In this document: piece by piece, positions 1-10,254 of the stretch
Position numbering within the stretch: position 1 is the stretch's first letter
Layout of the letters: the number at the start of each line of letters is the position of its first letter
NCBI GenBank assembly: GCA_008000375.1
Contig: SMOI01000488.1
Coordinates: 1 to 21,002 of the forward strand
Reading direction: 5' to 3'
DNA length: 21,002 nucleotides
DNA from: Poteriospumella lacustris
Taxonomy: Eukaryota; Sar; Chrysophyceae; Chromulinales; Dinobryaceae
The notes under the pieces: generated by a model
Told to the model about the DNA's origin: nothing
The model's input: only the letters and a program-made list of their open reading frames with translations
The model's database searches: none
Position numbers and translations under genes: made by a program

Positions 1-3000
1 GCGATGTTGGTGGCCTTCGCCGCGAGAATGGCTCGCTCTTTGGCGGCATCTTGGGGGTCGGAGACGGCAGCTTGGTCGGCTTTGTACTGCTTGGCGAGGA
101 ACATCTCCACACTGGTGAACTCTTTGGCTTCGCCAAAGAGCAGCAGGTCTTCCGTGGGGATGTTGCGGGCCAGCTCTTCTTCACGCTTGATGTTGCGATC
201 CAACGTCGCCACACTGCGTTCCATGTCCTTCTTCGCGTTGGGGATGAAGATGCTCTCGATACCCATCGCGAAGGACTCGGGGACGTACTGACAAGCGTCA
301 ACAGGAGAGATCGGCATCAAGAAGATGGGCGTGTTGAGCGTGTTGCAGGACGTGGGATCCGGGCCGCGCACATGGGTCTTCAGATTTTGCGTCAAGAAGT
401 TGTCTTTGATGACCGGCCGAGGCAAACGGCGCCAGTTGAAGCGGCGTTGATTCGCTTCCACTTCTGCGTTGGTTTCACCACCGAGCACTTCGCGGAGATC
501 GAGATAGGGCACCTGCGAAGGCACAGACGCAACATCGCTGCCTCCTTTCTTGCGGTGATCCCCCGACGAGTGTGTTCCACGGTGCAAGTCGTTGGCCCGC
601 AGGGCATCCACGTTCTGGCGTCGTTTCCATTGCGCCATTTCCAACTGGTTCTGGGGCATGTCTTCGTCGGTCGCCATTTCTTTCACGTAGTCCACGTCGC
701 CGACTTCTTCGTCCTCGTCCGACCACAGGTCCTCGTCCGAGTCGTAATCGATCGCACCTGCACCTTTGGAGGTGTGTCCTGGGGGGTTTGTGTCGATAGG
801 ATCTCGCGGCGCATACAGTCCGCCATATTGTGCGCTTTGCTGATGGCTGCCGTCGCTGGATTGAGAAGCCACGGTGAAGACGGACGACAGCTCATCGGCG
901 GGAACGACTTGCTGCTCTGGAATGCCCAAGCGCTTCGCGATGACCCGCATGATCTCGTCGGAGGAGATCAGCTGCTCGGCGATGTGTTCCAAGTTGACCG
1001 TGTCGATGGTGGGCGCGATGGAATCGGCCAACGAGCGATCCGCACGTGCGGAGTTGAGTTCAGAGATCGCGTCGTCATCCATCGTTCCACCCGACGCCTT
1101 CGCGCCGAATCCACCACTACCAAGCGACGACGCAGCACCGGTCGTGCCAAACAACGGTGGTACCGACGTCGTTGACGCGGCACCGCCTTGTCCAGGCCCC
1201 GTCGTCGAGGTACCCGGATGCCAATCCGACCGTGGCTCCACAAACCCGCGGTGTTCTTCCAGCTGCTTCTGCTTGATGGCGGTGGTCGTTTGTCCCGCAT
1301 GTTCGATGGTGATGTTCTGCAGGTGCTGTGGGACGTTGCGAATGGGGTTGTGATAGCTCTTGCCCTGGACGACGACCGTGTCACCGGTGTGAAACGGGTA
1401 TTTCGAGTCGATGGTGTCGTGCTTTGACAACTGTCCATCGGCGATGGAGCTCGCAAAGCCTGCCACGGCCCCCGTGTAGGCCGGATTGTGAATCTTCCAG
1501 AATTCCCCGTCCCATTCAGCGGGCACATCCCACTGACACGTCTCCGCGTAGTTCTCTTCGCCAGTGCTCATCGTGACCATCTCCCCGGGCCCCACCAAAC
1601 GATGGAAAAACAACAATCCATTGCGATCGTCACGACGTCGTTCCCAGTTGCCTTGCACTTCGACTAAGGACGATGCACGAAACCGTCGCTTCCATCCTTC
1701 TTCCGATTTCGTCGACTTCTTCAACTTCTTCTCCAGTTGACGCTGCAGTCGCCGCTGCATGGCGCGAATAGTCATCGCTTCTTTGATCTTCAAGTCGTTC
1801 TGTGTATAGGGACAACGCCAAGGTTAGACGGGAGGAGAGAACAGGCGACGTGGGGCACGTGACTTACCGTGACTTTTTCGATCTTCGCTTCCAACGCCAG
1901 CTGTTTCGTGAAGACGTTTCGCAACTCTTGGATCTTCGCGTAGGCGTCTTCAAAGTCTTTGAAGGCAGAGGACGTGAGCCCCACCATCTCGAGCGCTTTC
2001 ATTCGGGTCGTATACGAGGTGGGGATGTTTGCGCCGCAGTGGTTGGGGTTGGCGACGATGTAGTGATAGTCCTTGGAGGTACGCGGCCGACAGATGTGTT
2101 CGTTCACCGCGACCATGTTGTGCCAGATATTCCGTGGGTTCACTCCGGGCGTATTTGTGACCGCACCTTGCTGCGTAATGCCAAAGGTGGTTGCATCGAC
2201 GACGGGGTCGATATTCAATAGACGGACCTCGATTTGCTCGCGATATCCGAACTTGTTCTTGATGGGTACGTAGCGACGGAAACCCTTCGGTCGCTGAGGT
2301 GGAGGGACGAACTGCTCGTAGTCTCGGGCGAGATAGTCGATGCCTTCCACCGCCGCAGCGGAGAAGATGGTAACCATCGCGGAGAGTCGTCGTTCGATGG
2401 GGCTGTCGAGGATCTCCACATGATCCAAGATTCGCCGCGGTTTGGTAGTGCTCATCGGAATGATGCCGTTGGACTCTTCCCCGATGGCGGCCACTGGTAG
2501 TTGGCCGTAGTTTTCCCACGCCGTTTGACTCGCAAAGAGTAGACTGGTGTCCAACAGAAGCGTCAGATTCACGAGGATGGAATCGGTCGTACTCTTCATC
2601 GCGTCACGGAAAAACAGCGCACCGACTTGGGTTCTTTCGCGTGTCGCGTCGAGGGCATCTGCAAACCAGAGCCCTCTGCGACCTACTTCGCTAGCACCAG
2701 GAACATAGTAGATGCTATCGATGCCTTGATTGGCCTGCAGCGATCCATTGACACCCTGTTCCAGTAGCTTCTCCCACCGTCCACTGTGGAAATACGACTT
2801 CGCTTCGCCTTTCCAGTCATACTGGGGATGTGGGAAGGGGTTGTGTGGCGTGGGATCGATGCCGATGGAGTCGTATGGGTATCGGCTGTCCACTGACTGT
2901 ACCTCTGCAAAGGTTGGCGCTGTGAGAACCGTTTCTGTGCCCGCCTCTTGTCGATTTGGCAAACGGAGGACAGGCACATCGGTGGCCAGTCCATCGGAGA

Positions 3001-4717
3001 TCAATCGCAGATGAGGTAGGACCTCATACAGACACGATGCTGCTTGCAATCCTGTCAACATATCCTCCGAAGATGCGAAACGAGCCAAGGCGGCTGGCCT
3101 GGTGCCCTCAAAGCGACGATGATAATATGGGTCCATCACCTGCAGTCCCATGGGCTGGCGCGCATACTGTACTGTTCCCGGCACGATTTGATGTTGACTG
3201 CTGTCTTTTACGGCTTCCAAACGCAGTAAGGGAACCAATCGTTCCCATAACTCGCCAACTCTACATTCATCGACCCACCAAGCGAAGTCGAAGAGAGGCA
3301 GATCCGCCCGATGCAACAACAGCCTCATCTCCAGAGGCGACAACTGAAGCATAAACTGATGCGTCGGTACGGAAGCGTCCTGGGCCTCGGTCATGTACGT
3401 GGAGGATTGATTGGATGATTGCCGTTGGTGGTAAAGTTGTTGGATGTGTTCCACAGGTTGAATCGTCATCGACACGGTAATTCGAATCGGCACCAACGAC
3501 GTCTGTGAAGCTGCTTGTTGTTGTTGAGTAACTTGGATGACGATACTGCCTTCCCATTCTGTGACAGCTTGGTCATTCGCCACATCTTGATAATATGGGA
3601 TCGGTAAAGAGCGATGATTCTCGTATACGACGTGCTGATGTACGGGTGGCGGTAGAAGCGCCATGTCCGCGTTGATGATATGCGCAGCGTACATGGCCAC
3701 CATTGTTTCTGGAACCAGAAACACACGCTTCGTTAACGATACAGAATGCATCAACGTCAACCGCCATACTATATCAGGAACGATGAACGTTGCAAAATCG
3801 TTGGAGGGTAACAATCGGTCCACGTGAAGCGCCACCGAGTCTGTGGAATTGACCACGGCATCATCCACAAACTGATATGTATCCCGCTCTTTGAAATAAG
3901 CCAAGGTGTCAACCAATGACTCGATTAGAGGAGCTACGGGCTTCGGTGGTGGTAACTTTGGTGTTGCCGATGGTTTGTAGTCCAGTTTAACTTTAGGTGG
4001 CGGCATTCGTGATGTGTGATACGCTTGCGCGAATGCTCGCTTTTGCGATACACTCTGAACTTGATGCTGCATTCCAGCGATTTCTTTGACATCACGCCTA
4101 TTGTCAAGACCAGATCCACGCATGTAGTTTTCGGCCTCATCTTCGTCTTCGTCTTTGATCGTTGTCATTTTGCCGGGTTGATGCTCCCGTAGATGCTGTA
4201 AGTTGGCCAACCACAGCTCCTGAACATCCAAGATGAATTTTTTCATCAAAAGCCGCGATTTAGTTCTATTGTTCGACTCATAGTTTTCTTCCGCAACCCG
4301 TTTGAAGTACATCGAATAGAGCGGATGGCGCTCCACCTTCACAACTGGCAGGATTTCATTAAAATCCTCGAGTAGCCTTTTGGCATTGCCAATACTTGAT
4401 TTCCATAATTCCCAGGCATCTTCGCGTTGTTTTTCGCCACGATATTTCAATTTGATACCCATATGCGTCCAATCAATCGGGCCTTGTGCTTCGGCTTTCA
4501 ACTTGCCCCCAGAAGAAGACTTACTCGGCGCGCCATATGGAGATCCCTTTTTCAACGACGATACGGCTGCAGATGATCCTCCCTTTTTCTGCTTCTCTTT
4601 ATCTTTATCTTTTGGCGTTGTTTTAGATAAATCGACCGTCCCAGTTGCGCCACCAGTCGACTTCAGATTTGTTTTGAACAAATCCACCGTCGTGGCGGTT
4701 GTGGCAGCGGACTTCAT
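1..4717 (-). CDS. Very large protein of unknown function, C-terminus outside the window
   Basis: I do not recognise this family. Translation starts at the ATG at 4717 and runs to 1868. A GTAAGT donor and a CACAG acceptor then define a 68-bp phase-0 intron (1800-1867), and the second exon stays open to the left edge, giving at least 1549 residues. The first 75 residues are lysine-, serine- and threonine-rich and probably disordered. Residues from about 80 to 180 form a charged, probably helical region beginning IDWTHMGIKLKYRG. A long globular, beta-rich-looking part follows. Just after the intron come a basic helix and a stretch resembling a WW domain with an insertion (GNWERRRDDRNGLLFFHR, then CQWDVP). 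Further on are a glycine/serine-rich linker and an acidic patch (DYDSDEDLWSDEDEE, about 740-700). No transmembrane segments or enzymatic motifs are evident. It faces the receptor gene across a 483-bp divergent spacer. The gene is very probably real because the frame stays open for over 4.6 kb and splices cleanly. Confidence 0.85.
1800..1867 (-). other. Intron of the large unknown gene
   Basis: A 68-bp phase-0 intron. Read on the minus strand, the donor is ACG|GTAAGT and the acceptor is TACACAG|AAC. Reading straight through soon meets a stop, whereas removing the intron joins two long open frames (EKVT to NDLKIKEAM). Confidence 0.88.
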
Positions 4718-5200
4718 TGGGCCTCACACTTCCCAAGCAAAATCACTGGTCCAGAGGGGATATAAATATACACGTACGATTTCTTTTTTCAATTATCGCT
4801 CCTTCTTCTGGTGCCAGGTTTGACATACAAGAGACAGTGCGAAGTGCGAAGTCATCGTCTGCGCAACAACAAGAGACCTTCCAACTGGCGCCTGACGGTT
4901 TCGCTAACGGCTGTCATGTGTCGTCGACGTGTGGAAACACTGTGTCGCAAGTACCGTTTCAGATTTTGGCATGTGCCGTGTGCAACTCCAAACTGCCAAC
5001 GTGAGAAGATTCTTGGAGAGGTGCGAATGCAAAGTATGTTTCTATAGAACCAATTCGCTTTTGCTGCAAACTGATCTTGCTCATATCGAAAGGGGTGTGT
5101 GGAATATACTCTGGAGAGCTCTGTCTGTCTTGATATTTTGTCCGAGGCAGTGTTTGCCTTTTATTTAAATCTGTCCTTTGACCTCGTTGATCCCGCTACG
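4718..5200. promoter_or_regulatory. Divergent promoter region between the large unknown gene and the receptor gene
   Basis: A 483-bp spacer between two divergently transcribed genes. A TATA-like A/T run (tataaata, 4761-4768) lies about 45 bp upstream of the minus-strand ATG. A second A/T run (ttttatttaaat, about 5159-5170) lies about 30-40 bp upstream of the plus-strand ATG at 5201. Their spacing suits core promoter elements, but neither is proven. I see no convincing gene here. Confidence 0.4.
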
Positions 5201-6268
5201 ATGTCGTATGATCAGGCATTAATTAATACATTGATAGCTTGTTCCGCTCTTTCGATTGGCAGCTCGGCGGCGGTGCTACTGACCTTGTTGATCTTTCCGA
5301 GTATGCGGTCCAAGACATTCATGCAAGTCATTGCTTTCGTTTCATTCGGGGATATATTGGGGAATATTCCCTATCTTTTCCCCTTCCGACCGGGGACCGG
5401 CAATGCTTGGTGCTCAACACAAGCTTTTCTGAATCTAACGGGCTACCCAATTGGCTGGTGCTGGACTGTTGTCCTGGTTTACCTTCTGTATTGCCTCGGT
5501 GCAGTCGGTCGAATGCCGAAGAACCTCCTTCCTTTCCATATAGTGTGTTGGGCTCTTCCGTTGATTGTTTCTTTAACGACGCTGGCCTATTCGAAGTATT
5601 ATGGACCACACGACGTCGACACGTGTTCCATTAACACCACGATCCCGGCAGTCGTTTCTCATATATCAGTCTATTTCGGCTTGTTATTGGCATGTATCGT
5701 CACGATCACCGCCTTGTTAGTTCGCTTATATCAATTGGAACGAAGGAAAGACCCCAATGTGTGTTCAGTTGCATTTCAAAAAGCGAAAAACACGTTACAG
5801 TTGTACCCAGCAGCGATGATATTCTTTTGGTTTCCCCATTTAACCACTGAATTGTTGTTGGTCTTTGGATTCTACAAGTATCAAGTGGCGTTGATGATCT
5901 ACTATTCCTTTGTGATATTGAAAGTCTTCCATGGCTTCGCCGCCGCCATGATATTCTTCATCCGCAGTAACGAAGCCCGAGCGTTATGGTACGCGCTCGT
6001 GCGACGAATGTTGCTCGGTCAATTTCGTGCGACATCCGAAGAGAGTCAAAGTACCTTGAACGAAGTCTACGATGACCACGATGCCGAAGCAATCATTCGT
6101 GAGCGTGGTAAAGAGTTGGCGTTGAGTCGTGGCAGTGAAGTACAAATGTCGTTCAACACGTTGTTGTTTCCCGATGGACCCCGCCTGTTCGGAAGTAGCA
6201 TTACGTCGGCTTTCCCATCGATGGACATCCGTGGAACGCAGCAATTTGATCGTAATACGGAAGCGTAA
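5201..6268 (+). CDS. Seven-transmembrane receptor, cAMP-receptor-like GPCR
   Basis: A predicted plasma-membrane G-protein-coupled receptor of 355 residues. The first in-frame ATG is at 5201. Seven hydrophobic segments are visible at about residues 7-32, 38-58, 75-100, 108-130, 150-176, 201-223 and 228-253. C71 at the start of helix 3 and C142 in the second extracellular loop are placed for the usual GPCR disulfide. The N-terminus is very short, without a signal peptide. The helix pattern, the short basic loop after helix 5 (YQLERRKDPN) and the helix 6-7 region resemble the Dictyostelium-type cAMP-receptor/secretin-like group found in amoebae, fungi and other protists. This assignment rests on topology and overall look, not on a diagnostic motif. 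The roughly 100-residue cytosolic tail is rich in Ser, Thr and acidic residues and could be phosphorylated. The ligand is unknown. There are no introns. Confidence 0.82.
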   Translation: MSYDQALINTLIACSALSIGSSAAVLLTLLIFPSMRSKTFMQVIAFVSFGDILGNIPYLFPFRPGTGNAWCSTQAFLNLTGYPIGWCWTVVLVYLLYCLGAVGRMPKNLLPFHIVCWALPLIVSLTTLAYSKYYGPHDVDTCSINTTIPAVVSHISVYFGLLLACIVTITALLVRLYQLERRKDPNVCSVAFQKAKNTLQLYPAAMIFFWFPHLTTELLLVFGFYKYQVALMIYYSFVILKVFHGFAAAMIFFIRSNEARALWYALVRRMLLGQFRATSEESQSTLNEVYDDHDAEAIIRERGKELALSRGSEVQMSFNTLLFPDGPRLFGSSITSAFPSMDIRGTQQFDRNTEA

Positions 6269-6320
6269 AGAACTGTTCGTTTCATGAATAGTCCCCCACC
6301 CGCCCTGCTTTCGCCTCTTG

Positions 6321-6344
6321 ATGTCTCATGATGTCTCATGATGT
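6321..6344. repeat. Short tandem repeat, unit atgtctcatg
   Basis: Two exact copies of a 10-bp unit (6321-6330 and 6331-6340) followed by a partial third (atgt). It lies about 50 bp after the receptor stop codon, probably in the 3' UTR. Confidence 0.85.
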
Positions 6345-6748
6345 GCCTATTAGCAGGGCAGATGCCCGCCTCCCCTCCTTCTTTGTCGTCCCCTTCTTCG
6401 TTTGTCGCTCGTTTGTTTTTGGTAGTGGTTTATATGCATTTGTTAGGTTTCGTTTTATTGGGCCTCTTGCTCCATTTCATTTCGTTGTTACGTCCTCTCT
6501 GCTTCTTCATACCGCACTGCTCTGCGGAGCTGCTGCTTCTTCTTCCTTCTCTCTCCAGATCCTGCGTCAGATCTTCCCTCTTAGTTATCTCTTGCCCGTG
6601 CGAGCGGTAAACACTTTGACGCTTTTCTGTACATAGGCATTAGTTACGACACGTCCTCCCAGCGGGGTGGGGCGTCCAAGTATTTGTGTTTGGTTGTTTT
6701 GTCGCGAGTTAAATGTGTGATATGGTATGGTATTGGTGGAGAATAAGT

Positions 6749-6798
6749 GAGAGAGAGAGAGAGAGCGCGGCTACGGACGTACGTACGTACGTACGTAC
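6749..6798. repeat. Compound microsatellite: (GA)n followed by (ACGT)n
   Basis: A GA dinucleotide run at 6749-6765 is followed 11 bp later by five and a half units of the self-complementary tetramer ACGT (6777-6798). The second run is its own reverse complement and could extrude a short hairpin. Confidence 0.9.
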
Positions 6799-7343
6799 AC
6801 TGTATTTTGTAGTTTGCAGGTTGGTTGCCACGGACGATAATTGCTCAGTATGGTCCTGGCACATCATCAACAGCCTGTACCACTCAGTCACGACTCCTGC
6901 AGGGCGAGACGAGGACGCCTTTGAAAAACAAATCGTCTCTGGCATCATTGCCTGTCAGTAGGTCGGTGGCAGATAAAACGACTACCAGTAAATAGAGAAG
7001 GGACGACTACAAAAAGGGAGGAGAAAAAAGAGGATATAAACAGAGAGAAGAGATACACGAGCCCGCCACAGGACGCGCAGTGGTGGTCAACAGGACCATC
7101 ACCTTACGAACACCAGCTGAGCAATAAAAAACCCGGCACAAATATATAAACGACAAACAAATACACAAAGATGCGGTGCTCCATGCTTAACAGACAGGGC
7201 GGTACACCTCACCGTCGCACGCACTCACACAGACACTGGAGACACGAGGAAAAAACAGCAAAACAGATACACAACACCTCGAATGCATCATCCCATGTCG
7301 ATACTCTTCAGAAACGGAACGGCATCTGGCTTGTTGGGAAGGA

Positions 7344-8621
7344 CTATGGCTGGGCTTTGATGGTACCATCCGCCTCCGCCAACTCGACACACTTTCGGAG
7401 GCCACCGAGCGCATCGGTGATCTTGATCGTGGCTCCGTCCATCATGTACATCGCGTATTTCAAGCGGCGAATGTAAGCGATCCGTGCATAGCACTCAGGA
7501 TTGATCATGGGCATGAATTCAATGATGCAGGCATTGTCCGGCGAGAAGGCGGTGAACAACATGCCTGCGCCATGAGGTCCGATGACGATGGGAGCTCGTG
7601 CAAAGCGATGGATTTGATCAGCCAACGATGGTAGTTGTGTATCATCGTGCACCACTAAATGGAAATGCATTTGTCGAGCAAAATTGCGCACCGCTGTCTC
7701 CACATCCTGTGAATTGTCCACCTGACGTGACGCGGACCGTTGAATCAAGATGATTTCACGGTGATGTGACGTATGATTCGCGGGCAATTGCGCGATATCT
7801 TGTCGTAACCATTGAATCTGTGTTTCGTAAATTTCACAACAACGTCCTTGTTGTGGTACCAACAGTGTCTTCGCATGAATCAATGGGTCACTCACCACCC
7901 GTTGTTCAGGAATATTCAACAACTTGAACCAACTGTGAATGAACGACGAGTGTGTGGGGACATGGAACACGGCTTTGTCCATGATTTCACGAGGTAAACC
8001 AGCAAGACCCACAAAGACTTCCATGGGGAAATGCCAAGTGCCAAATGCCCCCGCAGTTAACGATACGACTAAATCACGTGGGTGTCCCATTCCAATCATT
8101 TGGTAGATACGACCATGGCGCATGTATGTACATCCTCCATTGCGCATGTATTCGCAGGTATGTGGACGAACAATAAGGCCGTAATTGTTGGTGTATACAT
8201 CATGAAGAACGGCCATACGACGAGGGATACGAGTCATGGAGATGTTGAACAGATCGTCCAAAAATGCGTAGCGTTTCGACGCAATGCGATAGTTTTCTAC
8301 GTAGTGGGCCTTGAACGCAGAGTGATTCAAATATGGAGCATGACCTTCTTCTGGGTGAGTGTATCGGTTGTCAACGAACGATTGAGGTAATTTGTAGTAC
8401 TGATCGGGGTATGTCACTGGTCGAATGTATGGCGCCTCGTCCAAGGGAACTACTTCGTAGTACGAGCCCTTAGCACTTTTCAAGGCATCCCAAATGAATG
8501 ATATTTCATAGTTTTGAAAAGAGCACTTCCCACCGACCTCTTTTCCTTTAGGTAATCGAGGATTAGCGAAGACTACGGTGAAAAGGATCACACTGATGGT
8601 GGCTACGGATAAGATGCACAT
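7344..8621 (-). CDS. GT61-family (DUF563) glycosyltransferase, type II membrane or secreted
   Basis: A predicted Golgi/ER-lumen glycosyltransferase of 425 residues; the donor and acceptor sugars cannot be read from sequence. The ATG at 8621 begins a hydrophobic stretch (residues 3-19) that fits a signal anchor or signal peptide. The GT61 hallmark near the C-terminus is present: VIGPHGAGMLFTAFSP (residues 346-361), preceded by an IILIQRSASRQVDN segment (289-302) typical of the family. A HFPMEVFVGLAGLP segment (197-210) matches the position of the conserved H-W/F block. There are three NXS/T sequons (NHS, NIS, NHT) and several cysteines, as expected for a lumenal enzyme. Relatives include EOGT and plant and fungal xylosyl- or GlcNAc-type transferases. 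It is single-exon. Its start faces the left eIF2-alpha copy across 429 bp. Confidence 0.85.
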   Translation of the reverse strand: MCILSVATISVILFTVVFANPRLPKGKEVGGKCSFQNYEISFIWDALKSAKGSYYEVVPLDEAPYIRPVTYPDQYYKLPQSFVDNRYTHPEEGHAPYLNHSAFKAHYVENYRIASKRYAFLDDLFNISMTRIPRRMAVLHDVYTNNYGLIVRPHTCEYMRNGGCTYMRHGRIYQMIGMGHPRDLVVSLTAGAFGTWHFPMEVFVGLAGLPREIMDKAVFHVPTHSSFIHSWFKLLNIPEQRVVSDPLIHAKTLLVPQQGRCCEIYETQIQWLRQDIAQLPANHTSHHREIILIQRSASRQVDNSQDVETAVRNFARQMHFHLVVHDDTQLPSLADQIHRFARAPIVIGPHGAGMLFTAFSPDNACIIEFMPMINPECYARIAYIRRLKYAMYMMDGATIKITDALGGLRKCVELAEADGTIKAQP

Positions 8622-9050
8622 TGTAACTGGCCGAAAGAAAAAATTGTGAGCGCTACCGGCTTCCTCTAATCAGTATGAACATATTATCTGACTCGAAGTT
8701 GATTATCCGAAGAACCAAATCCGTTCATGGCAACTCACCATCGCCGTTCGTCAAAAAGATGCCGAAGGGGTGAAGTCATCGTCATCATCAGGTTCTCTCC
8801 CAGACCGCACACTTGCACACAGACTGTGGGTCTACAACAAGGAATTTCGCAGGAGTTTTGAAGGAATTTGCGTCGTCGCCAAGACCAAACAAGACTCTTT
8901 TTTAGTTGTTAGTCTTGCTTATCCTTTGGGGTTTGTTTTGCATTGCATCGATCGATCGGTTCTCAAGCGTCTTGTGGGATATCGACTGTTCAACACCTGT
9001 TGCAAGTCATTGGTAGTTGTCGCAAATCAGATTTTTGAACAACCGCAAAA
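8622..9050. promoter_or_regulatory. Divergent promoter between GT61 gene and left eIF2-alpha copy
   Basis: A 429-bp spacer between divergent starts. Positions 8622-8800 are unique to this side. Positions 8801-9050 are shared exactly with the region upstream of the second eIF2-alpha copy, so they probably contain that gene's core promoter and 5' UTR. A small palindromic run (atcgatcgatcg, about 8947-8958) lies about 100 bp before the ATG. No clear TATA box was seen. Confidence 0.4.
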
Positions 9051-10254
9051 ATGGCCGACACCAACGCAGATCTCGACCTGACGGTAAGTGCAACATCGAT
9101 AAGGCCGATTCCGCGTCTCCCTTACGAATGGATTGAAATGATTTGTTTTGGAATGGTTGTGTGTATTTGTAGGTCGGAATCCAATCGGAATCGAGTCAAA
9201 TGAGATGCCGATTCTACGAAAATCAATACCCTGAGCCCGAAGAGGTGGTCATGGTCAACGTGACGAGTATTGGTGAAATGGGTGCGTATGTCACCTTGAC
9301 CGAGTATGACAATATCGAGGGTTTGATTTTGCTGTCTGAGTTGTCTCGCCGCCGCATCCGCTCGATCAACAAGCTGGTTCGCGTGAACCGACCGGAAATC
9401 GTCATGGTCCTCCGTGTGGACAAGGAGAAGGGATACATTGACTTGTCGAAGCGCCGCGTGGATCCTGAAGACGTGGTGAAATGCGAGGAGAGATACAATA
9501 AGGCCAAATCAGTACACAATGTGTTGTCGAACGTGGCGAAGACGAAGGGGGTGACGTTGGAGTCGCTGTATCAACGCGTTGGCTGGCCTTTGTACAGAAA
9601 GTACGGCCATGCGTACGATGCTTTCAAGCTTGCATTGAGGTAAGTTGGACCAGGATAACCGAGCTATGGATGATGAAATGTGCTTATGTGAACGGTTTGC
9701 GTTGTTTTGTTTTGTGTTGTCTGATGTAGCACCACCACCGACGCTGAAACCGCAGACATCTTCGCCGAGATCGAGATCGAGGCGGATCTCAAGGAGGCTA
9801 TCTACACCTTCATCCGCCGCAAGTTGACTCCTCAACCGGTCAAGATACGATCGGATATCGAGGTCGCTTGCTTCAGCTACGAGGGTATCGAGGCTGTGAA
9901 GGCGGCGTTGCTCGCCGGCGAAGAACTGTCGGTGCCAGAAGTGCCCATCAAGATTTCTCTGATCGCGTCTCCTTTGTTCGTGATCGTGACCAATACGACA
10001 GACCGAGACCTTGGTCTGGAAGTGATGAACAAGGCCTTGGAGCGAATCGGAGAAGTCATCCGATCAAAGGGTGGCACTCTGACGGTGAAGATGGAGCCCA
10101 AGGTCGTGGACAACCGCGAGGAGTCGGAGCTGCAGGCGATGTTGGACCGCTTGGCGCAGGAACAAGAGGAGGAGGACGAGGAAGCCCCAGAGGAGTACTA
10201 AATGTACGACCTGGAGGCGGTGACAAGGGGCGCGAAGGCCTCTTGTTTGTATTT
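8801..10254 (+). repeat. Left arm of a 1454-bp inverted repeat
   Basis: This segment is the reverse complement of 10629-12082; paired positions sum to 20883 with no net indel. The arms contain the whole eIF2-alpha gene, both introns and 250 bp upstream. The only mismatch I found is at 10231 (C here; the partner base at 10652 reads as T on this strand). Outside 8801 the flank differs from that of the other arm; inside 10254 the exact identity also ends abruptly. Confidence 0.95.
9051..10201 (+). CDS. EIF2S1: Translation initiation factor eIF2 subunit alpha, copy A
   Basis: The alpha subunit of the eIF2 GTPase complex, which brings initiator Met-tRNA to the 40S ribosome. Three exons: 9051-9083, 9173-9639 and 9730-10201, with introns 9084-9172 (phase 0) and 9640-9729 (phase 2), both GTAAG...TAG. 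The protein is 323 residues, close to the usual 300-330. The N-terminal S1 domain (about 20-95) carries the regulatory phosphorylation site [12 protein letters not shown]; the phospho-serine (Ser51/52 in animals) is residue 69 here. The kinase-contact motif [10 protein letters not shown] is intact, so stress kinases could act on it. The helical domain follows, then the C-terminal alpha/beta domain ([21 protein letters not shown]) and an acidic tail ([11 protein letters not shown]). It is fully intact. It converges on an identical copy on the opposite strand. Confidence 0.97.

Larger units (their letters stand above)
6269..7343. other. Intergenic region between convergent genes, with simple repeats
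   Basis: A 1075-bp stretch that should hold the 3' ends of the receptor (plus) and glycosyltransferase (minus) transcripts. It contains a 10-bp tandem repeat (6321-6344), a pyrimidine-rich T/C stretch (about 6365-6600), a GA repeat (6749-6765), an ACGT repeat (6777-6798) and an AATAAA hexamer on the plus strand (7123-7128). Open frames of about 90-100 codons in the pyrimidine-rich part are low-complexity Leu/Ser/Phe and look non-coding. No tRNA was seen. Confidence 0.5.

Noticed and set aside
51-1175. Long plus-strand open frame of 374 codons
   Set aside because: It lies antisense and codon-aligned to the second exon of the large minus-strand gene. Its product is Arg/His/Val-rich with no recognisable domain, as expected for a mirror frame.
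5099-5200. Receptor N-terminal extension from 5099
   Set aside because: The extension begins with GTG and has no ATG before 5201. The A/T run at 5159-5170 fits a promoter better than coding sequence.
6328-6636. Two overlapping hydrophobic frames of 90-102 codons after the receptor gene
   Set aside because: They come from a pyrimidine-rich stretch that gives Leu/Phe/Ser in any frame. No motif or clear topology is visible, and the position suits a 3' UTR.
9824-10201. Separate 125-residue protein within eIF2-alpha
   Set aside because: It begins at a TTG inside exon 3 and is simply the C-terminal domain of eIF2-alpha; upstream exons join in frame.
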